Source of the DNA: Salinigranum salinum
Lineage (GTDB): Archaea > Halobacteriota > Halobacteria > Halobacteriales > Haloferacaceae
Direction: 5' to 3'
DNA length: 64,000 nt
Assembly (NCBI RefSeq): GCF_009176545.1
Contig: NZ_VTOJ01000002.1
Coordinates: forward strand, 1,240,001 to 1,304,000
A program made the position numbers and the translations under genes. Shown piece after piece: positions 53,086-61,881 of this stretch; the first letter of the stretch is position 1; every line of letters starts with the position of its first letter. The notes under the pieces are model-generated. The model ran no database searches. It was given only the letters and a program-made list of their open reading frames with translations, and had not been told where the DNA came from.

Positions 53086-54033
53086 TTATACGCTCCGTCC
53101 GTTCTGTTGCTCAGAGACGAGGAACCCGTGAGCTGCCTCACCGATCCGATAGCCGGGTCTGCCGAACAGGGAAGAAACCAAGCAACCGACGTACACCGGG
53201 TCCACCCCGGGCCGATATATAGATGCCAAGAGGAACTCGACGATCGCCCGTGGCGACCAGAGATGAGCGTCGATCTGAAGCTGACCCTGCAGGAAGTGGA
53301 GGTAGCCGACAGCGCGTCGGCGAACCGCCGGCGGGAACTCCTCGTACAAGTCGGAGTAGGCCTCGTACGTACGTTTGTACTCCTCCACCGCTCTCGGCGA
53401 TCCACCTCTCGATTCGACCGACATCCCCCGATGCACCAGTGCTTCGTTCACGAACTCGTACTGCGTGCGCTGGGCGAGCTGTACCTGCATCGCGTGTTCG
53501 TTGTGAAGTCCGTTCGTCGCGATGTACTCGAAATCGACCGACATGAGACTGTCACGGTCTACCAACATCGTCGACGGAATGCAGGGGGCTAGGTCGAACA
53601 TGAGGGCATAGTCGAGTACGTCTCCGCGGACGCGGTCTACGGGCAGGACGCGTCGGTTTTGATCACCCAGGACGAAACCGCTGTACGCGACACCGACGCC
53701 CGATTCGTTCAATAGGTCGACTTTCTTCGTGACCGCCCCGGGCAGGAGACGGTCGTCGTCGTCGAGAAGATGAACGTACTCGCCGTCCGCGTGTTCGATC
53801 CCCACTTTTCGGGCGCGAACCAGACCTTCGTTCCTGGAGTTAGCGACGTACTGCAGCCGTGTTCCTCCGGATCGTGCCTTCTCGACGACTGACGCTGCGT
53901 GTCTCTCTCCGGAATCGTCGACCACCACAATCTCGAGATTGTCGTACGGCAGTTCCTGTACGGATGCTATCGCGGATCGTAGCCGAGTGTTCCTGTGGTA
54001 CGTCGGAACGACGACTGAGACGAGAGGGGTCAC
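53086..54033 (-). CDS. GT2-family glycosyltransferase
   Basis: This 315-residue protein begins PLVSVVVPTYHRNTRLRSAI, the GT-A signature, with LEIVVVDDSGERHAASVVEK and the DxD-type site VHLLDDDDRLLPGAVTKK near residue 90. It lacks membrane helices, except for a weak C-terminal hydrophobic patch. The substrate side (YIATNGLHNEHAMQVQLAQRT) is unlike dolichol-phosphate synthases, so it is probably a chain-extending transferase. It stands alone between the ABC pair and tRNA-Val, outside the main glycan region. An AT-richer sequence at 54034-54180 holds its promoter. Confidence 0.82.
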   Translation of the reverse strand: MTPLVSVVVPTYHRNTRLRSAIASVQELPYDNLEIVVVDDSGERHAASVVEKARSGGTRLQYVANSRNEGLVRARKVGIEHADGEYVHLLDDDDRLLPGAVTKKVDLLNESGVGVAYSGFVLGDQNRRVLPVDRVRGDVLDYALMFDLAPCIPSTMLVDRDSLMSVDFEYIATNGLHNEHAMQVQLAQRTQYEFVNEALVHRGMSVESRGGSPRAVEEYKRTYEAYSDLYEEFPPAVRRRAVGYLHFLQGQLQIDAHLWSPRAIVEFLLASIYRPGVDPVYVGCLVSSLFGRPGYRIGEAAHGFLVSEQQNGRSV

Positions 54034-54324
54034 GAGTCTACTATTGGATAATATCGGGACGGAGGAGTATTGTCAGCAGACGTATTACTCTTGGACCGAT
54101 ACGATGCTGATCCACGATTCGTTGGCTACCGCTACAACCCCTGATCGTATAAAGAATATCGCCAATATCGGAGAGTACTCGGTGTGAGCAGCTCGGCACC
54201 ACGTGGAGACAATCTTTTGGCTGGTCCTCACAGAGCGCGACCGGCGCGGACGGGTCGACCGCGCGCTCCTCGCAGTCCGGACGCTGGTACTGGTGTCCCG
54301 GGCGCCGCGCGTCGTCCCGAGACA

Positions 54325-54444
54325 TCAGGGGCGACACCTCCCGTCGTCGAGCGCAGGACAGTCCTGCTCGTCCGCGAGGATGTAGCCACCGCAGAACTCA
54401 CAGACCGGCGGCTCCATCTCGACGAGACGGCTCACCGCGACCAT
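54325..54444 (-). CDS. Small CxxC zinc-finger-like protein, 39 residues
   Basis: The minus-strand frame from the ATG at 54444 to the TGA at 54325-54327 encodes MVAVSRLVEMEPPVCEFCGG and ends DCPALDDGRCRP. Four Cys residues (CEFC and two later, CPA and RCRP) could bind one zinc ion. A second ATG at 54417 is a possible start. Haloarchaea encode many small CPxCG-type proteins of this size, mostly of unknown function. An AT-rich CTATCTATCG lies just upstream. The gene is shorter than most annotation cut-offs. Confidence 0.55.
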   Translation of the reverse strand: MVAVSRLVEMEPPVCEFCGGYILADEQDCPALDDGRCRP

Positions 54445-54518
54445 CTCTCGATAGATAGAAAAGCGACAAGTTGGAGTAAGAAAGCCCTACGATGGAAGGT
54501 AAAACCGCAATAAAGGAG

Positions 54519-54593
54519 TGGGTTGGGGCAGATTTGAACTGCCGGCCTCCTCCATGTCAAGGAGGTGTCATAACCAGACTAGACCACCAACCC
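54519..54593 (-). tRNA. tRNA-Val (anticodon GAC)
   Basis: The minus strand from 54593 reads GGGTTGG (acceptor), a D-arm with GGTCTAGTCTGGTTATG, the anticodon arm CCTCCTTGACATGGAGG with GAC in the 7-base loop, and the T-arm GGCAGTTCAAATCTGCC. CCAACCC and the discriminator A follow. All four stems pair. The CCA end is not encoded, as is usual in haloarchaea. A T-rich tail follows the gene. Confidence 0.95.
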
Positions 54594-54734
54594 GTCCGGT
54601 TGCGTGCGGCGTTCGTCTCGAACGCACTCAGTCGTATCCCGGCGACGTAATTAAGGGTTCCGAAATCCGGAGTCGGCACGCGATTCCGCCACGGGCCGAC
54701 GACGTATCGCTCGACGCCACGCGAACGACCCCGA

Positions 54735-56765
54735 TCAGGCGGTCTCCGACTCCGACTCGCTGTCGGTGTTGCCGTTCTCGTCGGTCGCCGTGATCGTCAC
54801 CGCGTACTCGTCGCCGGGCGTACACTGCGAGGGTCCGGAGTAGCTCCCGAACGTGAGATCCTCGACACCGACGGCGGAGCCGCCACTCACGTCCTTCGTG
54901 ATGGTCGTGACCCCGCAGCCACCGTGGAGGTCTTCGACGGTGAACTCGACCGTGTCGAGGTCGTCGTCCTCGTCGACGGCGTCCCAGTCGACCGTCACGT
55001 CGTACTTGTACTTCGTGTTCCCGTTCCCCGGGCTCGTATCGTACTCGTCGACCTCGACCGAGTCGACGTCGACCTCGGGTTCCTCGTCGCCCGGCGAGGG
55101 CGTGGGTGTGGGTGTCGCGGTCGGGGTCGTCGGTGTCGCGGTCGGGGTGGCTGTCGATCCGACGACGCTACCGCCCTCGATGGCGATCTCGTTGACCGAC
55201 AGGTGGAGGTACGTCAGTTCCGGCGCGAGCACCTCGTCGGCGTTCAGTGTGATCGTCAGCCCGTCCAGGTCGGCGTCGTAGTTCACCGTCGTCTTCTGCT
55301 TGATCGCCGCCTGGCCGCCGACGATGGCACCGTCGACCGTGAGGCTCCCCGTCCCGAGGCAGGTGTCGGCGTACGTGCCGTCGCTCATCTCGCACTGCGA
55401 CTGCGACGTCGGCATGGCGTCGTTGACGCCCGGGGCGTCGGACTCGCGCGGCGCGTAGATCACTCCCTCGAAGTACGACCCGCCGTTGACCATCGCCACC
55501 TGCATGTCCGACTCGCCGAAGACGACCAGTTTCTCGGCTTCGACGTCGTTCGGGTCGTTCGGTGCGACGTACATCTTCCCGTTTTTGAGCGAGAGGTCGC
55601 CCGTCGTGAGCACCTGTAACCGGCCGTTTGCGGCGTTTTCGACCCTGAGTTCGCCGCCGTGGACGTTCACGTCGCCGTCGACGAGGAGCGTGACGTTGCC
55701 GCCAGCGAGATCGACGGTCGTCGTCCCACCGAGCGTGAACCCGTCGGGGTCGTAGTAGGTTCCACTGGTGAGCGTCTGTCCGGCGGCGATCTGTTGTGTC
55801 GTCACGTCGGGATCCCCGGGCGCGTTCGAGACCTTCTGCTGGACTGCTTTGTCTACCGCCGGGACCGTCATCGAGTGGTGCGCCGTCGTGTCGCCGCTGA
55901 TGCTCCCCGACTGTGCCTCGGAGATACTTCCCTCAGCGGTGATCGGTCCGTTCACCTCGGGGTTCCCCGTCGACACCTCGACGTCGCCGCCGTGGGCCTG
56001 GATAGCGTCGTCGAACGTCGCGTCGAACTGGACGCGACCGAGTTCGATCGTCGCCGTTCGTGCGCCGTGGTCGACGGAGACGTGGACGTCGTCGACGCGC
56101 GTCTCGAAGTACTGCGCCCAGCCCACGTAGTAGTCGCTCGTGATAGTGAGAACGACCACGTCGTTTCGGACCGTCCCCGGGCCGAGGTTGGGCTGCTGAG
56201 AGAGCCGTCGGACCGTCACGCGGTCGTTCGGGCCGCTCCCACCGGCTCTGACGACGACCATCGGCATCGTCAGCGTGCCGTCGTGGAAGTGGATCTCGGG
56301 TGGCGAGACCATCCGGCTCTCGTTCCCGGTTCCCCGCCAGACGCCGCCGCCCTGGTAGGCGACGACGGCTCCGTCGCGCTCGTGGACGACCGCCCCGAGC
56401 GTCTGCGCGTGGATCGTCGGTCCGTCCTCGTACGCGAGCCGTAGCTCCCCGGCCGGCACCGTCCGGAGGCTCCCGCCGCGGGTGCCGAGGTCGACGGTCC
56501 GGGCCTCCGACTGTCCCAGCGCCACCTCCGCACCGACCGAATCGAGCTGGGTGAACGCGTGTTCGGCCTGCTTCGCCGTCGTCTCGTTCTGGAGCGAGCC
56601 GAGCCCCTGCGCGCCGAGGACGACGACACCCGTGACGCCGACGACGGTGAGCCCGACGAGGAGCGCGAACCCGACCACGTTCGCCTGTGCGCGACCGTCC
56701 CGACAGATCCCGATCCGAGAGTCGGTTTCACGTGTCGGGGCTCTCGGCGACGGGCGACGTGTCAT
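54735..56765 (-). CDS. Pilin-like-anchored haloarchaeal surface protein (DUF7289-like)
   Basis: This 676-residue protein starts at the ATG at 56765. Residues 20-50 (DGRAQANVVGFALLVGLTVV) form a class III / pilin-like signal and membrane segment of the type common in haloarchaeal surface proteins. A long beta-rich region follows, with VPAVDKAVQQKVSNAPGDPD and GGTTTVDLAGGNVTLLVDGD-type repeats, then PTATPTTPTATPTPTPSPGD linker and an Ig-like C-terminal domain (VDVDSVEVDEYDTSPGNGN) that is highly acidic. No enzyme motif is seen. It probably lies outside the cell on a membrane anchor. Family names are from memory and uncertain. Confidence 0.75.
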   Translation of the reverse strand: MTRRPSPRAPTRETDSRIGICRDGRAQANVVGFALLVGLTVVGVTGVVVLGAQGLGSLQNETTAKQAEHAFTQLDSVGAEVALGQSEARTVDLGTRGGSLRTVPAGELRLAYEDGPTIHAQTLGAVVHERDGAVVAYQGGGVWRGTGNESRMVSPPEIHFHDGTLTMPMVVVRAGGSGPNDRVTVRRLSQQPNLGPGTVRNDVVVLTITSDYYVGWAQYFETRVDDVHVSVDHGARTATIELGRVQFDATFDDAIQAHGGDVEVSTGNPEVNGPITAEGSISEAQSGSISGDTTAHHSMTVPAVDKAVQQKVSNAPGDPDVTTQQIAAGQTLTSGTYYDPDGFTLGGTTTVDLAGGNVTLLVDGDVNVHGGELRVENAANGRLQVLTTGDLSLKNGKMYVAPNDPNDVEAEKLVVFGESDMQVAMVNGGSYFEGVIYAPRESDAPGVNDAMPTSQSQCEMSDGTYADTCLGTGSLTVDGAIVGGQAAIKQKTTVNYDADLDGLTITLNADEVLAPELTYLHLSVNEIAIEGGSVVGSTATPTATPTTPTATPTPTPSPGDEEPEVDVDSVEVDEYDTSPGNGNTKYKYDVTVDWDAVDEDDDLDTVEFTVEDLHGGCGVTTITKDVSGGSAVGVEDLTFGSYSGPSQCTPGDEYAVTITATDENGNTDSESESETA

Positions 56766-57391
56766 GTCGCCTCGTTTCACCAGAGCTACCTGAACGTATC
56801 GCTATCGAAATCAATTTTGATTTTTGGCGTGGCTGAACGTGACTCCACGTGCTGGTCACGGTGGGCGGACGAGCGGCAACGGCGGCCGACGAACCACCGC
56901 TCCCGGCGGATCGTCACGCGACGGGCGACGGTCTCGGAGCAGTCGGTCGCTCCGGACCGTACCCGAGTCGTGTTCCCCCCCACACGCGAGGGTCGTCGAC
57001 AGTTCCTCTCCGTTGTCGGCGGTTCCTCTCGGTTCGCCGGACGAGTCCGTCCGGTCGCCGGTGGGCGGCGCGTCGGGTCCGAGACGGCACCGACTGCGTT
57101 CCCGCGGTCGGGCACCGCCTATCCCCCGATACCCGGGCCCGACCGGGGCCGTGTCTCCCCCCAGTTACTGCTCTCTCCCCCGGGAGTCGCTAGCGTCCCC
57201 CTTGTTGCGCCTCCGGGAGTGCCGACACCTCGAAGGGCGTTCGAAGGGACGACCCCCACTGGCAAGAGTGTGATACCGAACTGTATCGGTATGGTCTGCA
57301 CACGCCGGGGGATGGATCCGCGACCCGACAGTCTTAAGCTGATGTACTTATTTGTTCATCGTGACCCGAATCAATACATCGGTGACTACCA
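56766..57391. other. Intergenic upstream of the trp operon; no gene seen
   Basis: The long plus-strand frame through 56559-57416 is Arg/Pro-rich and non-protein-like. The last 120 bases hold an inverted repeat at 57273-57292 and AT-rich sequence (57330-57380) that should be the trp promoter. Confidence 0.5.
57273..57292. promoter_or_regulatory. Inverted repeat upstream of trpD, possible operator
   Basis: ATACCGA and TCGGTAT face each other around a 6-base centre, about 100 bases before trpD. A partly similar ATACATCGGTG lies closer to the start at about 57375-57385. This could bind a regulator of the trp operon, but chance cannot be excluded. Confidence 0.3.
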
Positions 57392-58417
57392 ATGCAGGAC
57401 TACATCAGACGCGTGACCGACGGTGAGGACCTCGCGGTCGACGAGGCCCGCGAGGCGGCCCGGCTCGTCTTCGAGGAGGCGACGGAGGCACAGATCGGCG
57501 CGTTACTCGCCGCGCTCCGGGCGAAGGGCGAGACAGAGGCCGAGATCGCCGGCTTCGCGCAGGGGATGCGCGACGCGGCGCGCACGATCGACCCCGATCG
57601 GCGGCCGCTCGTCGACACCTGCGGGACCGGCGGCGACGACTACGACACGATCAACGTCTCCACCACGAGTGCGATCGTCACGGCGGGTGCCGGTGCCGCC
57701 ATCGCCAAACACGGCAACTACTCCGTCTCGTCGTCGTCGGGGAGCGCCGACGTCCTTGAGGTCGCCGGCGTCGACGTCGACGCCGAGCCGCCGTCCGTGG
57801 AAGAAGCCATCGAGCGCGACGGCATCGGCTTCATGCTCGCGCCCGTCTTCCACCCCGCGATGAAGGCCGTCATCGGCCCCCGGAAGGAACTCGGGATGCG
57901 GACGGTGTTCAACGTCCTCGGCCCGCTCACGAACCCCGCCGGCGCCGAGGCACAGGTCCTCGGCGTCTACGACCCCGATCTCGTGCCCGTCATCGCCCGT
58001 GCGCTCGCCCACATGCCGGTCGACCACGCGCTCGTCGTCCACGGCGACGGCATGGACGAGATCGGGCTCCACGGCGAGACGACCGTCGCCGAGGTCCGGG
58101 GCGACGAGATCGACGAGTACACGCTCACCCCCGAAGCGATCGGCCTGTCGTCGGCCCCCGTGGAGGCGGTCACCGGCGGGAGCCCGCAGGAGAACGCCGC
58201 CGACCTCCGCGGCATCGTCACCGGCGACGTGACGGGGCCGAAGCGCGACATCATCCTCGCGAACGCCGGCGCGGCAGTGTACGTCGCCGGCCTCGCCGAC
58301 TCGATCGAGGCCGGAGTCGAAGAGGCCCGCGCCGCCATCGACGAGGGCCGGGCGGCCGCGAAGCTCGACGACCTCTGCGGCGTAACCGACGGCACGGAGC
58401 CGAGCCCGGAGGCGTGA
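57392..58417 (+). CDS. trpD: Anthranilate phosphoribosyltransferase
   Basis: This 341-residue protein transfers phosphoribose to anthranilate, step two of tryptophan synthesis. The helical N-terminus is followed by VDTCGTGGDDYDTINVSTTS, the PRPP loop, near residue 73. AIAKHGNYSVSSSSGSADVL and MKAVIGPRKELGMRTVFNVL with GPLTNPAGAEAQ carry the other conserved residues. The order trpD-trpF-trpE-trpG is that described in Haloferax. It starts at the ATG at 57392 after an AT-rich leader. The C-terminal end is short and acidic. Its stop is seven bases before the trpF ATG. Confidence 0.95.
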   Translation: MQDYIRRVTDGEDLAVDEAREAARLVFEEATEAQIGALLAALRAKGETEAEIAGFAQGMRDAARTIDPDRRPLVDTCGTGGDDYDTINVSTTSAIVTAGAGAAIAKHGNYSVSSSSGSADVLEVAGVDVDAEPPSVEEAIERDGIGFMLAPVFHPAMKAVIGPRKELGMRTVFNVLGPLTNPAGAEAQVLGVYDPDLVPVIARALAHMPVDHALVVHGDGMDEIGLHGETTVAEVRGDEIDEYTLTPEAIGLSSAPVEAVTGGSPQENAADLRGIVTGDVTGPKRDIILANAGAAVYVAGLADSIEAGVEEARAAIDEGRAAAKLDDLCGVTDGTEPSPEA

Positions 58418-58424
58418 GGTGAGC

Positions 58425-59096
58425 ATGACGCGCGTGAAGATCTGTGGGCTGACCTCCCGCGACGACCTCGACCTCGCGGTCGACGCCGGTGCCGACGCGC
58501 TCGGCTTCGTCACGGACGTGCCGGTCGACTCCCCGCGCGAGATCGACTCGGGGACGGCCGCGGAACTCGTCGCGGCGGCCCCACCGTTCGTGACGACGAC
58601 GCTCGTGTTGATGCCCGAGTCGCCGACCCACGCGGTGAGCCTCGCCCGGACGATCCAGCCCGACGTCCTCCAGTTACACTGCGAGTTCGACGCCGAGGAG
58701 CTGCAGTTCGTCCGCGCGGAGGCGTCGACGAAGCTCGTCGTCGCGGTGGACGCGACCGATCGCGAACGGGCACGCGACCTCGACGACGTGGCCGACGCCG
58801 TGCTCGTCGACTCCACCACCGACGAGGGGGCGGGCGGCACCGGCGAGACCCACGACTGGGACGCCACCCGGGAACTCGCCGCCGACCTCGACTCGCCGCT
58901 CGTCCTCGCCGGGGGGCTCACCCCCGAGAACGTCGCCGAGGCAGTCACCACTGCCGGGCCGTACGGCGTCGACGTCGCCAGCGGCGTGGAGTCGTCGGGC
59001 GGGGTCAAGGACGCCGACGCGGTCCGGTCGTTCGTCCATGCGGTCCGCCGGATCGACGCCCACCTGGACGAGAACGACGAGGAGGTGGTGGCGTGA
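58425..59096 (+). CDS. trpF: Phosphoribosylanthranilate isomerase
   Basis: This 223-residue TIM-barrel enzyme begins MTRVKICGLTSRDDLDLAVD, the hallmark start with the catalytic Cys. ADALGFVTDVPVDSPREID gives the next strand, and a late PLVLAGGLTPENVAEAV phosphate-binding strand and YGVDVASGVESSGGVKDADA end the fold. It isomerises the trpD product. It follows trpD by a few bases; a GTG at 58419 is an alternative start. The stop overlaps the trpE GTG by GTGA, so the two are coupled. Confidence 0.93.
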   Translation: MTRVKICGLTSRDDLDLAVDAGADALGFVTDVPVDSPREIDSGTAAELVAAAPPFVTTTLVLMPESPTHAVSLARTIQPDVLQLHCEFDAEELQFVRAEASTKLVVAVDATDRERARDLDDVADAVLVDSTTDEGAGGTGETHDWDATRELAADLDSPLVLAGGLTPENVAEAVTTAGPYGVDVASGVESSGGVKDADAVRSFVHAVRRIDAHLDENDEEVVA

Positions 59097-60793
59097 CGCG
59101 CGCGTCGCTCGACCGCTCTGCCGACGAGTTCCGGGCGCTCTTCGACCACGACGAACCGGTCGTCGCGCGGCTCGAAGCGACGCTCGACGTCGACGTCGAC
59201 CCGCTGTCGGCGTACGCTGCGCTCTCCGACGAGAGCGACTACAGCTTCCTCCTCGAGTCGGCGGAGAAGACGCCGTCGTCCGATCCCGACGGCGCGTTCG
59301 ACCCCGACGACGCCGGCGACCGCCACGCCCGCTACTCGTTCGTCGGCTACGACCCCGACGCGGTCGTCTCCGTCTGGCCTCAGGGGACAGAAATCGAGGA
59401 CCTCGGCGGGGCCGCAGCCCCCTACGTGACGCCGAACGGTGGCGACACCCTCGACTCGCTCCGGGCGGCGCTCCCCGACCTCCCTCGCGTGGGCTTCCCG
59501 CCCCGCGAGCGACAGCAGCTCGACGGCGGGCTCGTGGGTTTCCTCGCGTACGACGCCGTCTACGACCTCTGGCTCGACGAGGTCGGAGTCTCGCGCCCGG
59601 AGCCGGTCGTCCCCGACGCACAGTTCGTGCTCACGACGCGGACGCTCGTCTTCGATCACGCCGCCGCCGCCGTCTCGCTCGTGTTCACGCCCGTCGTCGG
59701 CCCCGACGACGACCCCGACGACGTGTACGAGGCGCTCGTCGCCGAGGCCGACACTATCGCGGAGGCCCTCGCGGGCGCGACCGACCCCGACCCCGGCGGC
59801 TTCGTCCGGCGCGGGGAGCGCGCTGCCCCACGCGAGGCGTACGAGGACGCGGTCCGTCGCGCGAAGGAACACGTCCTCGACGGCGACATCTACCAGGGCG
59901 TCATCTCGCGCAAGCGCGAACTCACGGGCGACGTCGACACGCTCGGGTTCTACCAGGCGCTCCGCGAGGTCAACCCCTCGCCGTACATGTACCTCCTGGG
60001 ATACGGGGATCGCTCGATCGTCGGCGCCTCGCCCGAGACGCTCGTCTCCGTGCAGGGGTCGCGCGTGGTCTCGAACCCCATCGCCGGCACCTGTCCCCGC
60101 GGGTCGTCGCCTGTCGAGGACCGCCGGCTCGCCGGCGAGATGCTCGCCGACGCCAAAGAGAGAGCCGAACACACCATGCTCGTCGACCTCGCGCGCAACG
60201 ACGTCCGTCGCGTCTCCGACCCCGGCTCGGTCAGCGTCGAGGAGTTCATGAGCGTCCTCAAATACTCGCACGTCCAGCACATCGAGTCGACCGTGACGGG
60301 GACGCTCGCCGGCGACAGGGACGCGTTCGACGCGACCCGCGCGACGTTCCCCGCGGGGACGCTCACGGGCGCGCCGAAGATCCGCGCGATGGAGATCATC
60401 GACGACCTCGAGCGCGAGCCACGGGGCGTCTACGGCGGCGGCGTCGGCTACTACTCGTGGGCCGGCGACGCCGACTTCGCCATCGTCATCCGGACCGCGA
60501 CGGTCGAACACGGGGTCCCGGTCGACGTCGACGGGGCCGACTCCGCGGACCCCGCTACCGACACCGCCGACGTCGTGACGGTGCAGGCCGGTGCCGGGAT
60601 CGTCGCCGACTCGGTTCCCGAACGAGAGTACGACGAGACCGAACAGAAGATGGGCGGCGTCCTCGCGGCGCTGGAGGCGATCGAGATCGACAGGAGCGAT
60701 GTCGGCGACGCCGCGGACGCCGACGACACGGACGGGCGGACCGACGGAGACGGTCCCCAACTGGCAGAGACCGAACAGGAGGCGTCACGATGA
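59093..60793 (+). CDS. trpE: Anthranilate synthase component I
   Basis: This 566-residue enzyme makes anthranilate from chorismate with TrpG. The N-terminal regulatory half has YSFLLESAEKTPSSDPDGAF, the usual LLES site for tryptophan binding. The chorismate-binding half has LDGDIYQGVISRKRELTGDV, EVNPSPYMYLLGYGDRSIVG, SNPIAGTCPRG, MLVDLARNDVRRVS and APKIRAMEIIDDLEREPRG, all in normal order. The C-terminus is acidic. The GTG start overlaps trpF and the stop overlaps trpG (ATGA), so translation is coupled through the operon. Feedback by tryptophan is expected from the family. Confidence 0.95.
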   Translation: MTRASLDRSADEFRALFDHDEPVVARLEATLDVDVDPLSAYAALSDESDYSFLLESAEKTPSSDPDGAFDPDDAGDRHARYSFVGYDPDAVVSVWPQGTEIEDLGGAAAPYVTPNGGDTLDSLRAALPDLPRVGFPPRERQQLDGGLVGFLAYDAVYDLWLDEVGVSRPEPVVPDAQFVLTTRTLVFDHAAAAVSLVFTPVVGPDDDPDDVYEALVAEADTIAEALAGATDPDPGGFVRRGERAAPREAYEDAVRRAKEHVLDGDIYQGVISRKRELTGDVDTLGFYQALREVNPSPYMYLLGYGDRSIVGASPETLVSVQGSRVVSNPIAGTCPRGSSPVEDRRLAGEMLADAKERAEHTMLVDLARNDVRRVSDPGSVSVEEFMSVLKYSHVQHIESTVTGTLAGDRDAFDATRATFPAGTLTGAPKIRAMEIIDDLEREPRGVYGGGVGYYSWAGDADFAIVIRTATVEHGVPVDVDGADSADPATDTADVVTVQAGAGIVADSVPEREYDETEQKMGGVLAALEAIEIDRSDVGDAADADDTDGRTDGDGPQLAETEQEASR

Positions 60794-61539
60794 GCGCCGA
60801 ACCCGATGCGGACGCCACCGCCAGCGCTGACGCCGACGCCGGGGACGAGGCGGCCGACCTCACCGACGACCGCATCGCGCGACTCCGGGAGGCCGGCGCA
60901 CACGTCGAACCCGGGCCGGGACCGACGCTCGTCGTCGTCGACAACTTCGACTCGTTCACGTACAACCTCGTGGAGTACTTCTCCGAACAGGAGCCCGCCC
61001 CCGAGATCGTCGTCTTCAAGAACACGGCGTCGCTCGCCGACGTCGAACTCGCCGATCCCGACGCCGTCGTCGTCAGCCCGGGACCGGGCCACCCGAAGAA
61101 CGACCGCGACGTCGGCGTCACGACCGCCGTCCTCCGCGAACTCTCGCCGACGACGCCAACCCTGGGGGTCTGTCTCGGACTGGAGGCCGCCGTCTACGCC
61201 TACGGGGGCACGGTGGGTCACGCCCCAGAACCCATCCACGGCAAGGCCTTCGCGATAGACCACGACGGACAGGGCGTGTTCGCCGGACTGGATCAGGGGT
61301 TCCGGGCGGGACGCTACCACTCGCTGGTCGCGACGGCGGTGCCGGACTGCTTCGTCGTGTCGGCGACGACCGACCACGCGGGCCACGAACTGGTCATGGG
61401 GATCCGCCACCGCGAGTACCCCATCGAGTGCGTGCAGTTCCACCCCGAGTCGGTGCTGACGGCCGTTGGACACGACGTCGTGCGGAACTTCCTCGACGGG
61501 GTCGACACGAGCGGGGTGGTCGGTCACGAACAGACCTGA
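60790..61539 (+). CDS. trpG: Anthranilate synthase component II (glutamine amidotransferase)
   Basis: This 249-residue protein has a 48-residue acidic N-terminal extension (ADATASADADAGDEAADLTD) before the family start LVVVDNFDSFTYNLVEYFSE. The class I amidotransferase motifs follow: VVVSPGPGHPKND, the nucleophile Cys in LGVCLGLEAAVYAYGG near residue 137, and the His/Glu pair in ECVQFHPESVLT. It supplies ammonia from glutamine to TrpE. The ATG overlaps the trpE stop by ATGA. If an internal start were used, the extension would be lost; the overlap supports the long form. Confidence 0.94.
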   Translation: MSAEPDADATASADADAGDEAADLTDDRIARLREAGAHVEPGPGPTLVVVDNFDSFTYNLVEYFSEQEPAPEIVVFKNTASLADVELADPDAVVVSPGPGHPKNDRDVGVTTAVLRELSPTTPTLGVCLGLEAAVYAYGGTVGHAPEPIHGKAFAIDHDGQGVFAGLDQGFRAGRYHSLVATAVPDCFVVSATTDHAGHELVMGIRHREYPIECVQFHPESVLTAVGHDVVRNFLDGVDTSGVVGHEQT

Positions 61540-61629
61540 CCTGATCGCCGACGCGCCGGGTCCGAGATACCGAGCGATCGCTCGGGGGCACGGCCCGGGA
61601 GCAGGCGCGGGATCGGCGGCGAGACGGCG

Positions 61630-61833
61630 TTACAGGACCTGCGGCAGGAGCATCGACGCGAGGAGGAGCAGTCCGATGACCACGGCGGCGATCGTGACGA
61701 GTCGCCACGCGATCTTGAGAACGACCCGACCCACGAGGACGACGATCCCGACGGCGACCACGAGCGCCAGGATCTGCACGAGCGGGTTTCCCGAACTCAG
61801 GCCGAACTGGAGAGCGGTCGCGGTGACGTTCAT
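61630..61833 (-). CDS. Small membrane protein, 67 residues
   Basis: The frame encodes MNVTATALQFGLSSGNPLVQ followed by two hydrophobic helices (ILALVVAVGIVVLVGRVVL and WRLVTIAAVVIGLLLLASML) and a short end. It is convergent with trpG, 90 bases away. Many haloarchaea carry small two-helix proteins of unknown role. Codon use is GC-rich and helix composition is regular, so the gene is probably real. Confidence 0.6.
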   Translation of the reverse strand: MNVTATALQFGLSSGNPLVQILALVVAVGIVVLVGRVVLKIAWRLVTIAAVVIGLLLLASMLLPQVL

Positions 61834-61881
61834 ACGTCACCCATCCCCAGACACGGCATAAGCTTGGGGGCGTGCGGTGAC

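Noticed and set aside
54519..54593. tRNA-Val as an integration site for the glycan island
   Set aside because: No second copy of the tRNA end was found in the window and no integrase gene is nearby.
56559..57416. 285-codon plus-strand frame before trpD
   Set aside because: Pro/Arg/Gly-rich composition, overlaps the start of the minus-strand surface protein and trpD itself, no motif.
57503..60760. 1085-codon minus-strand open frame opposite trpD-trpF-trpE
   Set aside because: Shadow of the trp genes; Arg/Val-rich composition, no motif, and crosses three confirmed genes.
59038..61539. 833-codon plus-strand frame across trpE and trpG
   Set aside because: Only its last part, from 60790, is TrpG. 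The first 580 codons are an Arg-rich out-of-frame reading of trpE, so it is not a fusion.
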